From positions 1,821,501 through 1,885,500 of the forward strand of contig NZ_CP016616.1 of assembly GCF_002741015.1 (NCBI RefSeq): a DNA stretch of 64,000 nucleotides. Direction: 5' to 3'. Below, piece by piece: positions 8,521-16,592 of the stretch; position 1 is the first letter of the stretch; the number at the start of each line of letters is the position of its first letter. The DNA comes from Microvirga ossetica (GTDB lineage: Bacteria > Pseudomonadota > Alphaproteobacteria > Rhizobiales > Beijerinckiaceae). The notes under the pieces were generated by a model. It was not told the DNA's origin and did not search any database. It saw only the letters and a program-made list of their open reading frames with translations. The position numbers were made by a program, and so were the translations under genes.

Positions 8521-8540
8521 ATGATTGGCTATGCCCGCGT
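8521..8540 (+). pseudogene. First codons of a serine recombinase cut by IS630 copy 2
   Basis: ATGATTGGCTATGCCCGCGT encodes MIGYAR plus V, the almost invariant N-terminus of Tn3-type resolvases and invertases (catalytic Ser normally follows two residues later). The TA target and IS630 copy 2 start at the next base. Beyond the IS630/IS701 pair (after 11010) no recombinase body resumes, so only the start survives. Confidence 0.45.
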
Positions 8541-8555
8541 TAGAGCATCGGACGG

Positions 8556-9233
8556 TTAAACGGACGCATATCCGGCAGCCTTAAGGTAGTTCCAGCACTC
8601 TTGTGGTTCGAACAGGTTGCAGATCTCACCGAGCGCTCGCCAGAGCGCGTCGAACGTTCGGGCCTCGGCCTTGCGCAAGTGCGCTTTGATCTTGGCAAAG
8701 GCCTGTTCAATTGGATTAAGATCAGGCGAATAAGCAGGTAAAAACAGGAACCAGGCTCCGCGTTGCTTCAGACACTGAGCGGCCTTCTCGCTCTTGTGGA
8801 CAGCCAGGTTGTCGAGAATCACCACATCGCCTTTGCGCAGCGTCGGCGCGAGCTGCGTCTCAATGTAAGCCTCGAACGCCAACCGGGTGATCGGGCCATC
8901 GATGATCCACGGCGCGCACAACTCGTTGCACCGTAGCCCAGCCAGAAAGGTATGGGTTTTCCAGTGTCCAAAGGGAGCTTTCATGCGTAGGCGCTGGCCC
9001 CTGCGGCTCCGCCCGCGCAGGCGCGTCATCTTGGTGTTGACATACGTCTCGTCCAGGAACACCAGCCGGTGCGTCTCCTGGCGCATGCGCGGCTGGCGCT
9101 GGGCATGCCAGACCCGGCGCTCATCCCGCACATCGGCGCGTGCGCACTCCGCCGCCATCAGGCATTTTTTTATATGAGAAGCCGTGCCGGCACAGGAAGC
9201 GCGAGAGCATCGCGGGAGCCGCAACGATCCCAT
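8556..9233 (-). CDS. IS630 transposase, catalytic DDE frame (orfB), copy 2
   Basis: The translation is identical to orfB of copy 1, with [19 protein letters not shown] and [11 protein letters not shown] catalytic boxes. Retention of the same frame interruption in two transposed copies argues that the split frames are compatible with activity. Confidence 0.85.
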   Translation of the reverse strand: MGSLRLPRCSRASCAGTASHIKKCLMAAECARADVRDERRVWHAQRQPRMRQETHRLVFLDETYVNTKMTRLRGRSRRGQRLRMKAPFGHWKTHTFLAGLRCNELCAPWIIDGPITRLAFEAYIETQLAPTLRKGDVVILDNLAVHKSEKAAQCLKQRGAWFLFLPAYSPDLNPIEQAFAKIKAHLRKAEARTFDALWRALGEICNLFEPQECWNYLKAAGYASV

Positions 9234-9513
9234 GCTCAGTCAGCAGCCTTGCGGCCAGCTCGGGCATGGTGATGGCCGGCTCGGCCTCGACCGTCTGGAT
9301 CAAGAAGCTCTCATAGGGCACCAGCTTGCCGCGTCCGGGCGGACGGCCTTGCCGGGCCGGTGCCGGCGAGCCGAACCGCCGCTTCCGCTGCACCAGCTTG
9401 ATGGCGAAACTCTCGCTGACGTCAAAGTGCTGGGCTGCCGCCCGGCAGGAATGACCTGCATCGACAAAGTCGGCGACGCGCACCCGCAGATCCAGGGAAT
9501 AGCAATGACCCAT
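9121..9513 (-). CDS. IS630 transposase, N-terminal frame (orfA), copy 2
   Basis: The 130-residue translation is identical to that of orfA in copy 1, with the helix-turn-helix segment and the same A7 run ending the frame (+ strand T7 near 9166-9172). Confidence 0.85.
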   Translation of the reverse strand: MGHCYSLDLRVRVADFVDAGHSCRAAAQHFDVSESFAIKLVQRKRRFGSPAPARQGRPPGRGKLVPYESFLIQTVEAEPAITMPELAARLLTEHGIVAAPAMLSRFLCRHGFSYKKMPDGGGVRTRRCAG

Positions 9514-9596
9514 AATCCACCTCCCAGTCCAGGCAGTGAATCACAGCTCGGCCTCGCACAGAAGCCAGGAGTCTCATTTCCGGTCCGAGGCTCTAG

Positions 9597-11006
9597 CACT
9601 ACAGTTGCACCTTTCGTTTGCGATGTGAGGCTTGCGCCATGGCCTGATGCGCTCGTCGCCACGCGGACCAGGCGATCACGAAGGCAGGCTCGATCCGGCG
9701 CTGCTGGAGACGTGTGGCGACCCGGCGGATTTCCTGGACAGACCAGCATACCAGCGCTGCAGTCGGGCTTCGTCGTTTCGTTTTTGGGGTGAGGTAAGGC
9801 GGTTGGCGTGCTCACGCACCACCGTCATCATGGCAAACGCCAGCATCACCAGCGACACATGCCGATGCCAACCGTGCCACGAACGCGTCTCATTGTGCGT
9901 CAGCCCCAACTCCGTCTTCGCGGTCTCGAACGCATCCTCAATCGCCCAGCGCTGGCCCTCCACCCGCACCAGGGTCTCCATCGGTGTGCCGGCCGGGCAC
10001 CAGGTTGAGAAGAACGCCAGATCCTGATCGCTGATGCTGCGCCGGATCAGCAGGCCGCGCGTCCACAGGCCGGTCAGCGCCTCGTTGAATTCCTCGGCCT
10101 CGAGATCGGCCAACGCGACATAGGCCCAATCATACAGGCGCGGCCCCTTGGTGCCGATCCCGGCCGACAGACGCTGCCAGGTCTTGGGAGCAAGCCCCTG
10201 TGCAATCGTCGCGGCCGTGCCGGCCACCGGCGGGCTCTTGTCCCAGGAATTGAAGCGGTCTGTGGCTTGAACGCCCAGCACGTAACCCTTGCCAGCTCGG
10301 CGCAGCTGCATGGCCAGGGCCCCATAGATGGTGTCGGTGGCCACCCACTCAAACGGTACGCCGGCCGCCAGGGCCCGCTCGATCATCGCGGCGGCGATCT
10401 GCGGCTTGGTGACGAAGCGGATCGCATCGGGCACGTGAGCCGTGGCCAGGCGCTCGGGCTTCGTCGTCCAGTCCTTGGGCAGATAGAGCTGGCGGTCGAT
10501 CAAGGCGCAGCCCTTGTCCGACGCGTAAGCGGCAAACACGCCGATCTGGCAGCTGGCAATCTTGCCGGCTGACCCAGTGTACTGGCGTCCCACCCCGCAC
10601 GAGTTCTGCCCCTGCTTGAGAAAGCCGGTCTCATCGATCACCAGTACCGCTCCGGGAGAGGCGAGCGTCTCGAGCGCATAGTCGCGCACCATGTCCCGCA
10701 AAGCATCCGCGTCCCAGTGGCTGCGCCCGAGCACCGCCTGCTGGCGCCATGGTCCCGGATCACCGGCGGCTTCCGCCCGCATCCAGCCGGTCTTGCGCCG
10801 CTCCGGCCCGAGCAGACCGTCGAGGAAGGCGGCCGCAGAGGCCGCGACACTGGGATGAGCAAACTGGAGTTTGAGATCAGCTTTGACCTGACGCAACTCC
10901 ACACACCAGAGTTCGAGCATCTGCTCGATGGCCACGCCTGACATGGCAGCCTCCTGTATCAGATCAGGAGGTAATTAGGGCGCCTGTGCAGCGTGCAACT
11001 GTAGTG
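9597..11006 (-). mobile_element. IS701-family insertion sequence (1410 bp)
   Basis: Perfect terminal inverted repeats CACTACAGTTGCAC and its complement, flanked by a 4 bp direct repeat CTAG (9593-9596 and 11007-11010). YTAR-type duplications are characteristic of IS701. One intact transposase fills it. The insertion sits at the right flank of IS630 copy 2. Confidence 0.92.
9676..10944 (-). CDS. IS701-family transposase
   Basis: 422-residue DDE transposase spanning the element. Recognisable blocks are VLVIDETGFLKQGQNSCGV (first catalytic Asp), VGRQYTGSAGKIASCQIGVF, WVATDTIYG (second Asp) and RWAIEDAFETAKTELGL (catalytic Glu), all typical of IS701/IS4-superfamily enzymes. The start at 10944 (MSGVAIEQMLELW) is preceded by a purine-rich stretch (GGAGGCTGCC). 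It appears intact. Confidence 0.93.
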   Translation of the reverse strand: MSGVAIEQMLELWCVELRQVKADLKLQFAHPSVAASAAAFLDGLLGPERRKTGWMRAEAAGDPGPWRQQAVLGRSHWDADALRDMVRDYALETLASPGAVLVIDETGFLKQGQNSCGVGRQYTGSAGKIASCQIGVFAAYASDKGCALIDRQLYLPKDWTTKPERLATAHVPDAIRFVTKPQIAAAMIERALAAGVPFEWVATDTIYGALAMQLRRAGKGYVLGVQATDRFNSWDKSPPVAGTAATIAQGLAPKTWQRLSAGIGTKGPRLYDWAYVALADLEAEEFNEALTGLWTRGLLIRRSISDQDLAFFSTWCPAGTPMETLVRVEGQRWAIEDAFETAKTELGLTHNETRSWHGWHRHVSLVMLAFAMMTVVREHANRLTSPQKRNDEARLQRWYAGLSRKSAGSPHVSSSAGSSLPS

Positions 11007-11010
11007 CTAG

Positions 11011-11475
11011 GCCGGAACTCCACGGCATGGGGTCTGACTTGATTCACGTCGAGGAACTCGACGATCGGGACCACCTCCCCGTCAAAGGCTTGCAGGGAGG
11101 CACGGCGGCGGCAACGAGGACTGAGGCTGGCCGTGTAAGGTCCCTGCTTGGAGCGCATCCAGGTCAGGCTCGGCGCGAACACGCGGCCAATCTAAATTAG
11201 CCAGTGCGTCCGTTAGGCCACCGACCTGGATCAGCAAGCGCTTGCTTTGTCGCAGGAAGGACGACTTCATGGCCATACTGGACGGTGGAGGAGAATTATC
11301 CTGCCTGATCTTGACTTCTCTCCGCCCCGCTCACCGCCACACCATGCGACCGCTTCCGCGAATGTGGAAATAGCTTTCGGTGCCGTCCGTCCTCTTGGCT
11401 ATGGAGATCGCTTGCGTCGAGCAACCAATTGGGGCGAAAGCGGCGCTGAGGAGAGCGCCGGTGACGGGCCTAAAT
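11011..11475. other. Unassigned stretch right of IS701
   Basis: Open frames of 60-80 codons exist on both strands but none shows a family signature or a good ribosome binding site. It may be the remains of whatever followed the interrupted recombinase. Confidence 0.4.
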
Positions 11476-11664
11476 TCAGATTGGTGCAAGACTGAAGACC
11501 GCAATGGCGAGTAAGAGCGGCCATGCGACCCAGCGGAAGAAAGTCCTGGACGACACCCCGGTCGATTTAGCAGATCGTGAGGGATCATGCATGCTCTTTT
11601 GTACGTGCGATGTCGCGTGCGCGGACAGCGGAACCTGCAGGGCGCGCCGTCTATGCCGCGCCAA
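11440..11664 (-). pseudogene. VanZ-like membrane protein remnant
   Basis: In one frame the minus strand reads SSRTFFRWVAWPLLLAIAVF then SLAPI and a stop; one frame over it continues EFRPVTGAL. Joined by a one-base correction, SLAPI-EFRPVTGA matches the beginning of VanZ-like proteins, which frequently accompany exopolysaccharide genes in Hyphomicrobiales. The downstream part no longer aligns with the family, so this is a frameshifted fragment. Confidence 0.35.
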
Positions 11665-11885
11665 AAGAGCGCATCGTCTGGCGCGGCCCGAAGTAGCTTG
11701 GCATTAATAGTCCTGTGATTCACCTTGTTCGTTGCCAGAACATTATAAGCATACGTCGGACATATTCCGCGCCGGCATCTGCGTTCTGCGCAATTTCATG
11801 ACGATCATGCGGCTCTTCTTTGGAGGCCGTACGCATTTGGCCGACTAAGGCATGTCCTGCCGAGGTCGCACGGAAAGGTTTTGCT

Positions 11886-13529
11886 TTGACGACTTTGTAT
11901 ATTTCTCCAACCGGATCCGGCACCAAGGATGGTTCCTCCTGGGCCAACGCAGGCACGATTTCCAGCCTATCGAGCTTTATCGCCAAGGCCGGCTCGAATG
12001 GAGAGGTTCTTCTACGCGCCGACCAGGGTGCCTATCAGGTGACCGGTCAGACAACGATCAGGACCGGTGGCGAAGCAGGAGCCCCCGTCACCGTCCGCGG
12101 GGTGGACGCGACCGGCAAGAGCATGAATGCGCAGTTCGTCGGCACGCGGGCGACCGACTGGTCAACGGGCAAACCCGAAGGATCGGAAGTCTTCCGTCTC
12201 CTGGCCGGCGCCGACCACCTCAAATTCCAGAACATGGCGTTCGAGAACATCGGCAACGGCGCCTTCCGGATCGGCGCCGACATCAAGGATCTCACCCTCG
12301 AGCACATGCAGGCGAACAATGTGAGGCGTTTCCTTGAGGATACCATCTCGAGCGGATACGCGAGCGCCAGTGTCGATGGACTCACGGTGAGAGACGTGAA
12401 CATCGACAAGTTCTCGCAGAATGCAATCAAGCTCAGGTACGACAGCCGCAACATTCTCATCGAGGGTGTCACTGGAAACGGTGACGCGAACACACCCGAG
12501 AAGTACGTGCAAGGCATCGCGCTCGATGACACGGCACACAATGTCGTCTTCAGAAACGTGGTGATGCGGGGCAGCAACGCACGTGGGTCCAGCACCGAGT
12601 ACTGGAACGGCGACGGCTTCACGACAGAATCCGGCAATTATAATATTCGTTTCGAGAACACGGTGGCATCAGGCAACACGGATGCCGGCTATGATCTCAA
12701 ATCCAGCGATACGGTGCTCATCAATACAATTGCGGAGGGCAACAACCGCAATTACCGCTTCTGGAGCACCTCGATCGCCATGGAAGGCGGGCAGAGCCGG
12801 GATCCCTACTATTTCGGCGGCAGTGCCTCGACCGATCATATCTGGCTGGCCGAAGGTGCTCATGCGAGAATCAGCGGCGGCTCCATCCTGGACCAGAATG
12901 CCAGCGTAACGGTGTTCGATCTGTGGAAGACCGGCGCGATCCTGGAGGTCAATGGCACGACGATCACCACAAGCGGGAAGTTGTCCGGACTGGGATCCAA
13001 CTCCCAGGTTCTCATGACCACGACCACCGCTCCCGAGGAGGCACCGCCCCCTGCCCTGCAGACCATCATGGGCACGGCGGGGCATGACGTGCTGAGCGGC
13101 GGCGCAAGCAGCGATACGATCAACGGCCTGGCAGGCAACGATACGCTGTCCGGCGGGGCAGGAAGCGACAGGCTGACTGGCGGCGCCGGTCAGGACGTGC
13201 TCTCCGGCGGCAGCGGGCGGGACTCATTCTGCTTCAATGCGGTGAGCGAGTCGGGATCATCGAAGACCGTCGACACGATAAAGGACTTTGTGCTCGGTGA
13301 AGACAAGATTGACTATTCGTTGATCGACGCGAATACGAAGAGCGTGGGCAATCAGTCCTTCGTGTTCATCGGCGACGCCAAGTTCAGCAAGGCAGCCGGT
13401 GAGTTGCGCGCCTTCAGCGTCAACGGCATCACGGAAGTCCACGGCGACGTGAATGGAGACAGCCAGGTCGACATCTGCGTCAAGCTGAGCGGCATCCTCC
13501 GCCTGAGCGCCCAGGATTTCATCCTGTAG
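11886..13529 (+). CDS. Right-handed beta-helix protein with C-terminal RTX repeats
   Basis: Secreted polysaccharide-active or surface protein, 547 residues from TTG 11886 (an ATG at 11820 would add 22 non-conserved residues). The N-terminal 380 residues begin TTLYISPTGSGTKDGSSWAN and form a parallel beta-helix with many N-I-x-F/I-x-x-x-x coils and the conserved YWNGDGFTTE and DAGYDLKSSDT segments. Residues about 400-450 hold RTX nonapeptides (GGASSDTINGLAGNDTLSGG type) that bind calcium. A C-terminal domain ends LSAQDFIL, as in type I secretion substrates. There is no Sec signal peptide, in keeping with type I export. The fold is that of pectate lyase or C5-epimerase-like enzymes; lyase, epimerase or adhesin cannot be told apart. 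A Sec-type paralogue lies at 23582-24838. Confidence 0.85.
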   Translation: MTTLYISPTGSGTKDGSSWANAGTISSLSSFIAKAGSNGEVLLRADQGAYQVTGQTTIRTGGEAGAPVTVRGVDATGKSMNAQFVGTRATDWSTGKPEGSEVFRLLAGADHLKFQNMAFENIGNGAFRIGADIKDLTLEHMQANNVRRFLEDTISSGYASASVDGLTVRDVNIDKFSQNAIKLRYDSRNILIEGVTGNGDANTPEKYVQGIALDDTAHNVVFRNVVMRGSNARGSSTEYWNGDGFTTESGNYNIRFENTVASGNTDAGYDLKSSDTVLINTIAEGNNRNYRFWSTSIAMEGGQSRDPYYFGGSASTDHIWLAEGAHARISGGSILDQNASVTVFDLWKTGAILEVNGTTITTSGKLSGLGSNSQVLMTTTTAPEEAPPPALQTIMGTAGHDVLSGGASSDTINGLAGNDTLSGGAGSDRLTGGAGQDVLSGGSGRDSFCFNAVSESGSSKTVDTIKDFVLGEDKIDYSLIDANTKSVGNQSFVFIGDAKFSKAAGELRAFSVNGITEVHGDVNGDSQVDICVKLSGILRLSAQDFIL

Positions 13530-13630
13530 CGCATCGTGAGACCGAACGGCCGCACGATGCTCGGCCATGACACAGGCATTCGGGAGTGTTCCTAATCGTG
13601 GTCCACTTTTGGGACACATTCCGATGCTCT
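13529..13630. repeat. Paired palindromic repeats after the beta-helix gene
   Basis: A type II copy (GCGCATCGTG ... CGCACGATGC, 13530-13562) directly follows the stop codon, and half of a type I copy (GGTCCACTTTTGGGACACAT ... CCGATGCTC) follows at 13600-13629. Together they could end transcription from the beta-helix gene. Confidence 0.5.
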
Positions 13631-14119
13631 CATTGAGGTCGAGGATGCGAACGATCCGCCGGCGCTACAACATGACGGCGGATCGTTATGCTGACTTTAC
13701 TTTGGAGGAGCCATATCTCTCTTTAGGGTTGCCGCATGTTTTGTGGCGAACCGGGTTGGGTTCGTCCTCAAAATGAAGCATTGATATGCGACAGGATCTG
13801 TCATGCTGTCCCGTCTTAAGAGACCAGTCGTCTCAAGATGTTCTCCGGGGGTTGACAATCGATGGTACAGGGTGTCATCTGACCGAGCAGTTCGGCCCGG
13901 ATTTTCTTTCGAATACATTGCTTATTGTTAAATCAGTACGTTGTGTCACGAGTGGCCGGACTTCATTGACTCACAACTAGATCCGGATAACCAAAGCGTA
14001 CTTATCTCGGGCGCAGCCCGTGAATGGCATATACCCATAGCCCCGCGTAGCGTAAATCGTATCGGGAAGCAGCAGGACGGAGATGCGCTCTCGTTTTTGA
14101 TCGAGCAAAGGCCGAAGTC
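13631..14119. other. Intergenic/promoter region before the exoF homologue
   Basis: No gene supported. A TTGACA hexamer at 13852-13857 is the only -35-like motif noted; no clear -10 follows at 17 bases, so a promoter is not called. Confidence 0.35.
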
Positions 14120-15412
14120 ATGCGCTTCGAAATCTCAACATTCTGCGGTTTGCTCTGCGCGCTTGGGATGACCGCCCTCCCGATCCGCGCGACGGCTGAC
14201 GATTATCGTCTCGGCCCACAGGACAAATTGCGCATCAAGGTTGTTGAATGGCGGGCCGGAAGCGCCGAGTACTTCGATTGGGCGGTCTTCGCCAACGAAT
14301 ATGCCATCAGTGCCTCTGGGACCGTCTCCTTGCCGCTCATCGGGAGTCTGCCCGCAACAGGAAGGACGACGGAGGAGTTCGCGGCGTCCGTTGCCGAGAC
14401 CTTGCAGAAACGAGCCGGACTTTCACGCCGGCCGGAGGCCAGTGTCGAGATCGTCCAGTACAGGCCCATCTACGTCGTCGGGACCGTGCAGCACTCAGGG
14501 GAATATCCATATCGACCCGGGTTGACCGTCCTCCAAGCGGTTGGTTTGGCGGGGGGCGTTTTCCAGCAGGCGGGAATGGAATCCGGCCGCATGGAGAAGG
14601 ACCGGATTGCGGCACAGGGAACCCACGAAATTGCGCGCCTCGAGGCCCGTCGACTGCTGGTCCGCCGTGCACGTCTCGCCGCCGAGCTCGACGAGACCAT
14701 GCAGATCGCGACACCCGAGGAACTGCGCAGCGATTCCGATGTCGCGCGCCTGATCGCCGATGAAACGGCTGTCAAGAATGCCCGCAGCGAGGCGTTGAAG
14801 TCGCAGCTCCTAGCCTATTCCGAGATCAGAAGCCTGTTCTCCAGGGAAGTCGAGGCGCTCGAGCAGAAGATCGAAGTCCAAAACAGGCAAATCGCCCTTG
14901 CCCGCCGTGAACAGCAGACCATCAGCGCCTTGGTTTCCAAGGGCCTGGCAGTCACCTCCCGCGAGTTTGGTCTCGAACGCACGTTGGCGGACCTTGAGAG
15001 CAAGCTGCTCGACTACACGACCGCCGTCCTCCGCGCCCGGCAGGAGATCAGCAAGGCGGAGCGCACCGCGGACGATTTGAAGGCCGAGCGGAAGGCCAAA
15101 ATCGTCGCTGAAAAGCAGGACACCGAAGCTCAGATCGATCAATCCAAGGCACGTCTCACGACCGCCCTGAGCCTTATCAATGAGGCGACGGTCGCCACGC
15201 CGCAGCTTCTCCTCGATAAGTTGCCGGCTAAGCCAACGACGGTGTTTTCGATCATCCGCCGGGTTGTCGGCAACAGTGTCAAATCCGTCGTCGATGATAC
15301 TGCAATGATTGAGCCAGGGGATGTCGTGCAGGTCGACCAGGTCATCGGAGAGAGCGCTTCATCCGGGCAATCCAGCATGAGCGCTGCCAGAGAAGAATCT
15401 ATTACACGATAA
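14120..15412 (+). CDS. exoF: Polysaccharide export protein (ExoF/Wza-type OPX)
   Basis: 430 residues with a Sec signal peptide (MRFEISTFCGLLCALGMTAL, cleavage near ATADD). The Poly_export/Wza domain follows: YRLGPQDKLRIKVVEW and ISASGTVSLPLIGSLPATGR near 45-75. A SLBB segment begins YVVGTVQHSGEYPY near 115. Residues about 175-345 are a long coiled coil rich in Glu, Lys and Arg (SREVEALEQKIEVQNRQIAL). ExoF-type proteins form the periplasmic/outer-membrane exit for Wzy-dependent EPS and partner with ExoP. It is the first + strand gene after a long leader, probably driving the ParB-like and Wzy-like genes as well. Confidence 0.88.
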   Translation: MRFEISTFCGLLCALGMTALPIRATADDYRLGPQDKLRIKVVEWRAGSAEYFDWAVFANEYAISASGTVSLPLIGSLPATGRTTEEFAASVAETLQKRAGLSRRPEASVEIVQYRPIYVVGTVQHSGEYPYRPGLTVLQAVGLAGGVFQQAGMESGRMEKDRIAAQGTHEIARLEARRLLVRRARLAAELDETMQIATPEELRSDSDVARLIADETAVKNARSEALKSQLLAYSEIRSLFSREVEALEQKIEVQNRQIALARREQQTISALVSKGLAVTSREFGLERTLADLESKLLDYTTAVLRARQEISKAERTADDLKAERKAKIVAEKQDTEAQIDQSKARLTTALSLINEATVATPQLLLDKLPAKPTTVFSIIRRVVGNSVKSVVDDTAMIEPGDVVQVDQVIGESASSGQSSMSAAREESITR

Positions 15413-15441
15413 CAATAAATGCCCAAGAGAGAGGCAAACCA

Positions 15442-15546
15442 TTGGAGGAAGCCCAACGAACGATCCTTCGCCATAAGGCATGCAACGCTTGGGAGAGTTC
15501 GATAGAGGAGTTCGAAGGAGAACCAGACGCCAAGGTCGTCATCTAG
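15442..15546 (+). CDS. Possible small acidic protein (34 codons)
   Basis: An ORF from TTG 15442 to TAG 15546 encodes an acidic peptide with RHKACNAWESSIEEFEGEPD. It has GAGAGG eight bases upstream and ends 12 bases before the ParB-domain gene. No family is recognised; the spacing and charge are the only support. Confidence 0.25.
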   Translation: MEEAQRTILRHKACNAWESSIEEFEGEPDAKVVI

Positions 15547-15558
15547 AGGAACAGCGGT

Positions 15559-16449
15559 ATGAGATCGATCTCAACGGAAGGGCTCGAAAAGCCAGTCAAT
15601 GTTAGCGCTGGCGCGGTTCCAATGTTGCAATGGCTGCGTATTGAAGATCTGCTGGTTGATCCAGCGTACCAAAGGCCGATTGTCGGCCAGGGCCAGCGGA
15701 ATGTCATGAGAATTGCGAAAGCCTTCTCTTGGTCCTGTTTCTCCCCCGTTGTTGTCTCGCCTATCGAGGGAGGAAAGTTCGTTATCATTGATGGACAGCA
15801 TCGGACCACAGCGGCGGCGCTCATCGGGTTCGACAGCGTTCCCTGCCAGGTGGTCATTGCGTCGCGAGAGCAGCAGGCTGCTGCCTTTAAGGCAATCAAC
15901 GGGGTTACCGTGCCAATCTCGCCAATGGCCCTGCATGCGGCAGCGGTCGTAGCACGCGAGACTTGGGCCATCGACACCGCCGACATCTGCCTCAGGGCCG
16001 AAGTCGAAATCCTTCGATATCCGCTTCCCGTCGAGCGTCAGCGCCCCGGGCAGACGATGGCTGTTGGTGCGATTACGCAATGCTTGAAGCGTTTCGGTAC
16101 GGACACGTTGATTACGGCTCTTCAGTGCGTCACTCAGACGGCGAACAACAAGCCGGGCGCCCTTACGTCCCGTATGATCCGCGCCTTGTGCGAGGTTCTC
16201 CACAGTAATGACCATTGGAGAGATAGCGGGCTTGCCCTGTTGGAGGCATTCGACACGATTGAACTTGCTGCGATCCAAACAAAGGCGGCCATGTATGCCG
16301 GAACGATGCGTATCAGCCAAGTCGAGAGCATCAGGGACCAGATTCGCGCGGAACTCAACCAACTGCTCCCCACGCCAGAGGTGGAGATTTCTACGCATTC
16401 GCTGTCCAGGAGTGCCCGAGAGATGAACGCGCTGTCCGAAAGACACTGA
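15559..16449 (+). CDS. ParB/sulfiredoxin-fold (DGQHR) protein in the EPS cluster
   Basis: 296 residues with an N-terminal ParB/Srx-type domain: a RIEDLLVDPAYQRPI strand, then SPVVVSPIEGGKFVIIDGQHR and TTAAALIGFDSVPCQVV. The DGQHR box is the nucleotide-binding core of ParB-like CTPases and nucleases. The C-terminal ~200 residues are helical with no recognised DNA-binding motif. True ParB partners (parA, parS) are absent. Its position between exoF and the Wzy-like gene on the same strand suggests a regulatory or unrelated cargo role; the function is unknown. Confidence 0.7.
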   Translation: MRSISTEGLEKPVNVSAGAVPMLQWLRIEDLLVDPAYQRPIVGQGQRNVMRIAKAFSWSCFSPVVVSPIEGGKFVIIDGQHRTTAAALIGFDSVPCQVVIASREQQAAAFKAINGVTVPISPMALHAAAVVARETWAIDTADICLRAEVEILRYPLPVERQRPGQTMAVGAITQCLKRFGTDTLITALQCVTQTANNKPGALTSRMIRALCEVLHSNDHWRDSGLALLEAFDTIELAAIQTKAAMYAGTMRISQVESIRDQIRAELNQLLPTPEVEISTHSLSRSAREMNALSERH

Positions 16450-16592
16450 AGACGCCGCTGAACGCTGGAACGAAGGCAATTGCCAATGCATCGTGCGGAA
16501 CTGGAGGTCCGCACAGGCGGGAAGTGGACGCGCTTTCGTCCCGGTGCCCCTCCACCAGGGATTTTGTCGGGTGTGCAGCTTGCCGGAGGTCG

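Larger units (their letters stand above)
8543..9593 (-). mobile_element. IS630-family insertion sequence, copy 2 (1051 bp)
   Basis: Same termini, length and orientation as the copy at 3136-4186, flanked by TA (8541-8542 and 9594-9595). It interrupts a serine recombinase start on the left and has been hit at its right flank by IS701, whose CTAG target duplication includes the last IS630 base and the flanking TA. Order of events read from this: recombinase, then IS630, then IS701. Confidence 0.9.

Noticed and set aside
13852..13880. TTGACA hexamer as a sigma-70 promoter before exoF
   Set aside because: No acceptable -10 box at the right spacing, so a promoter was not called.
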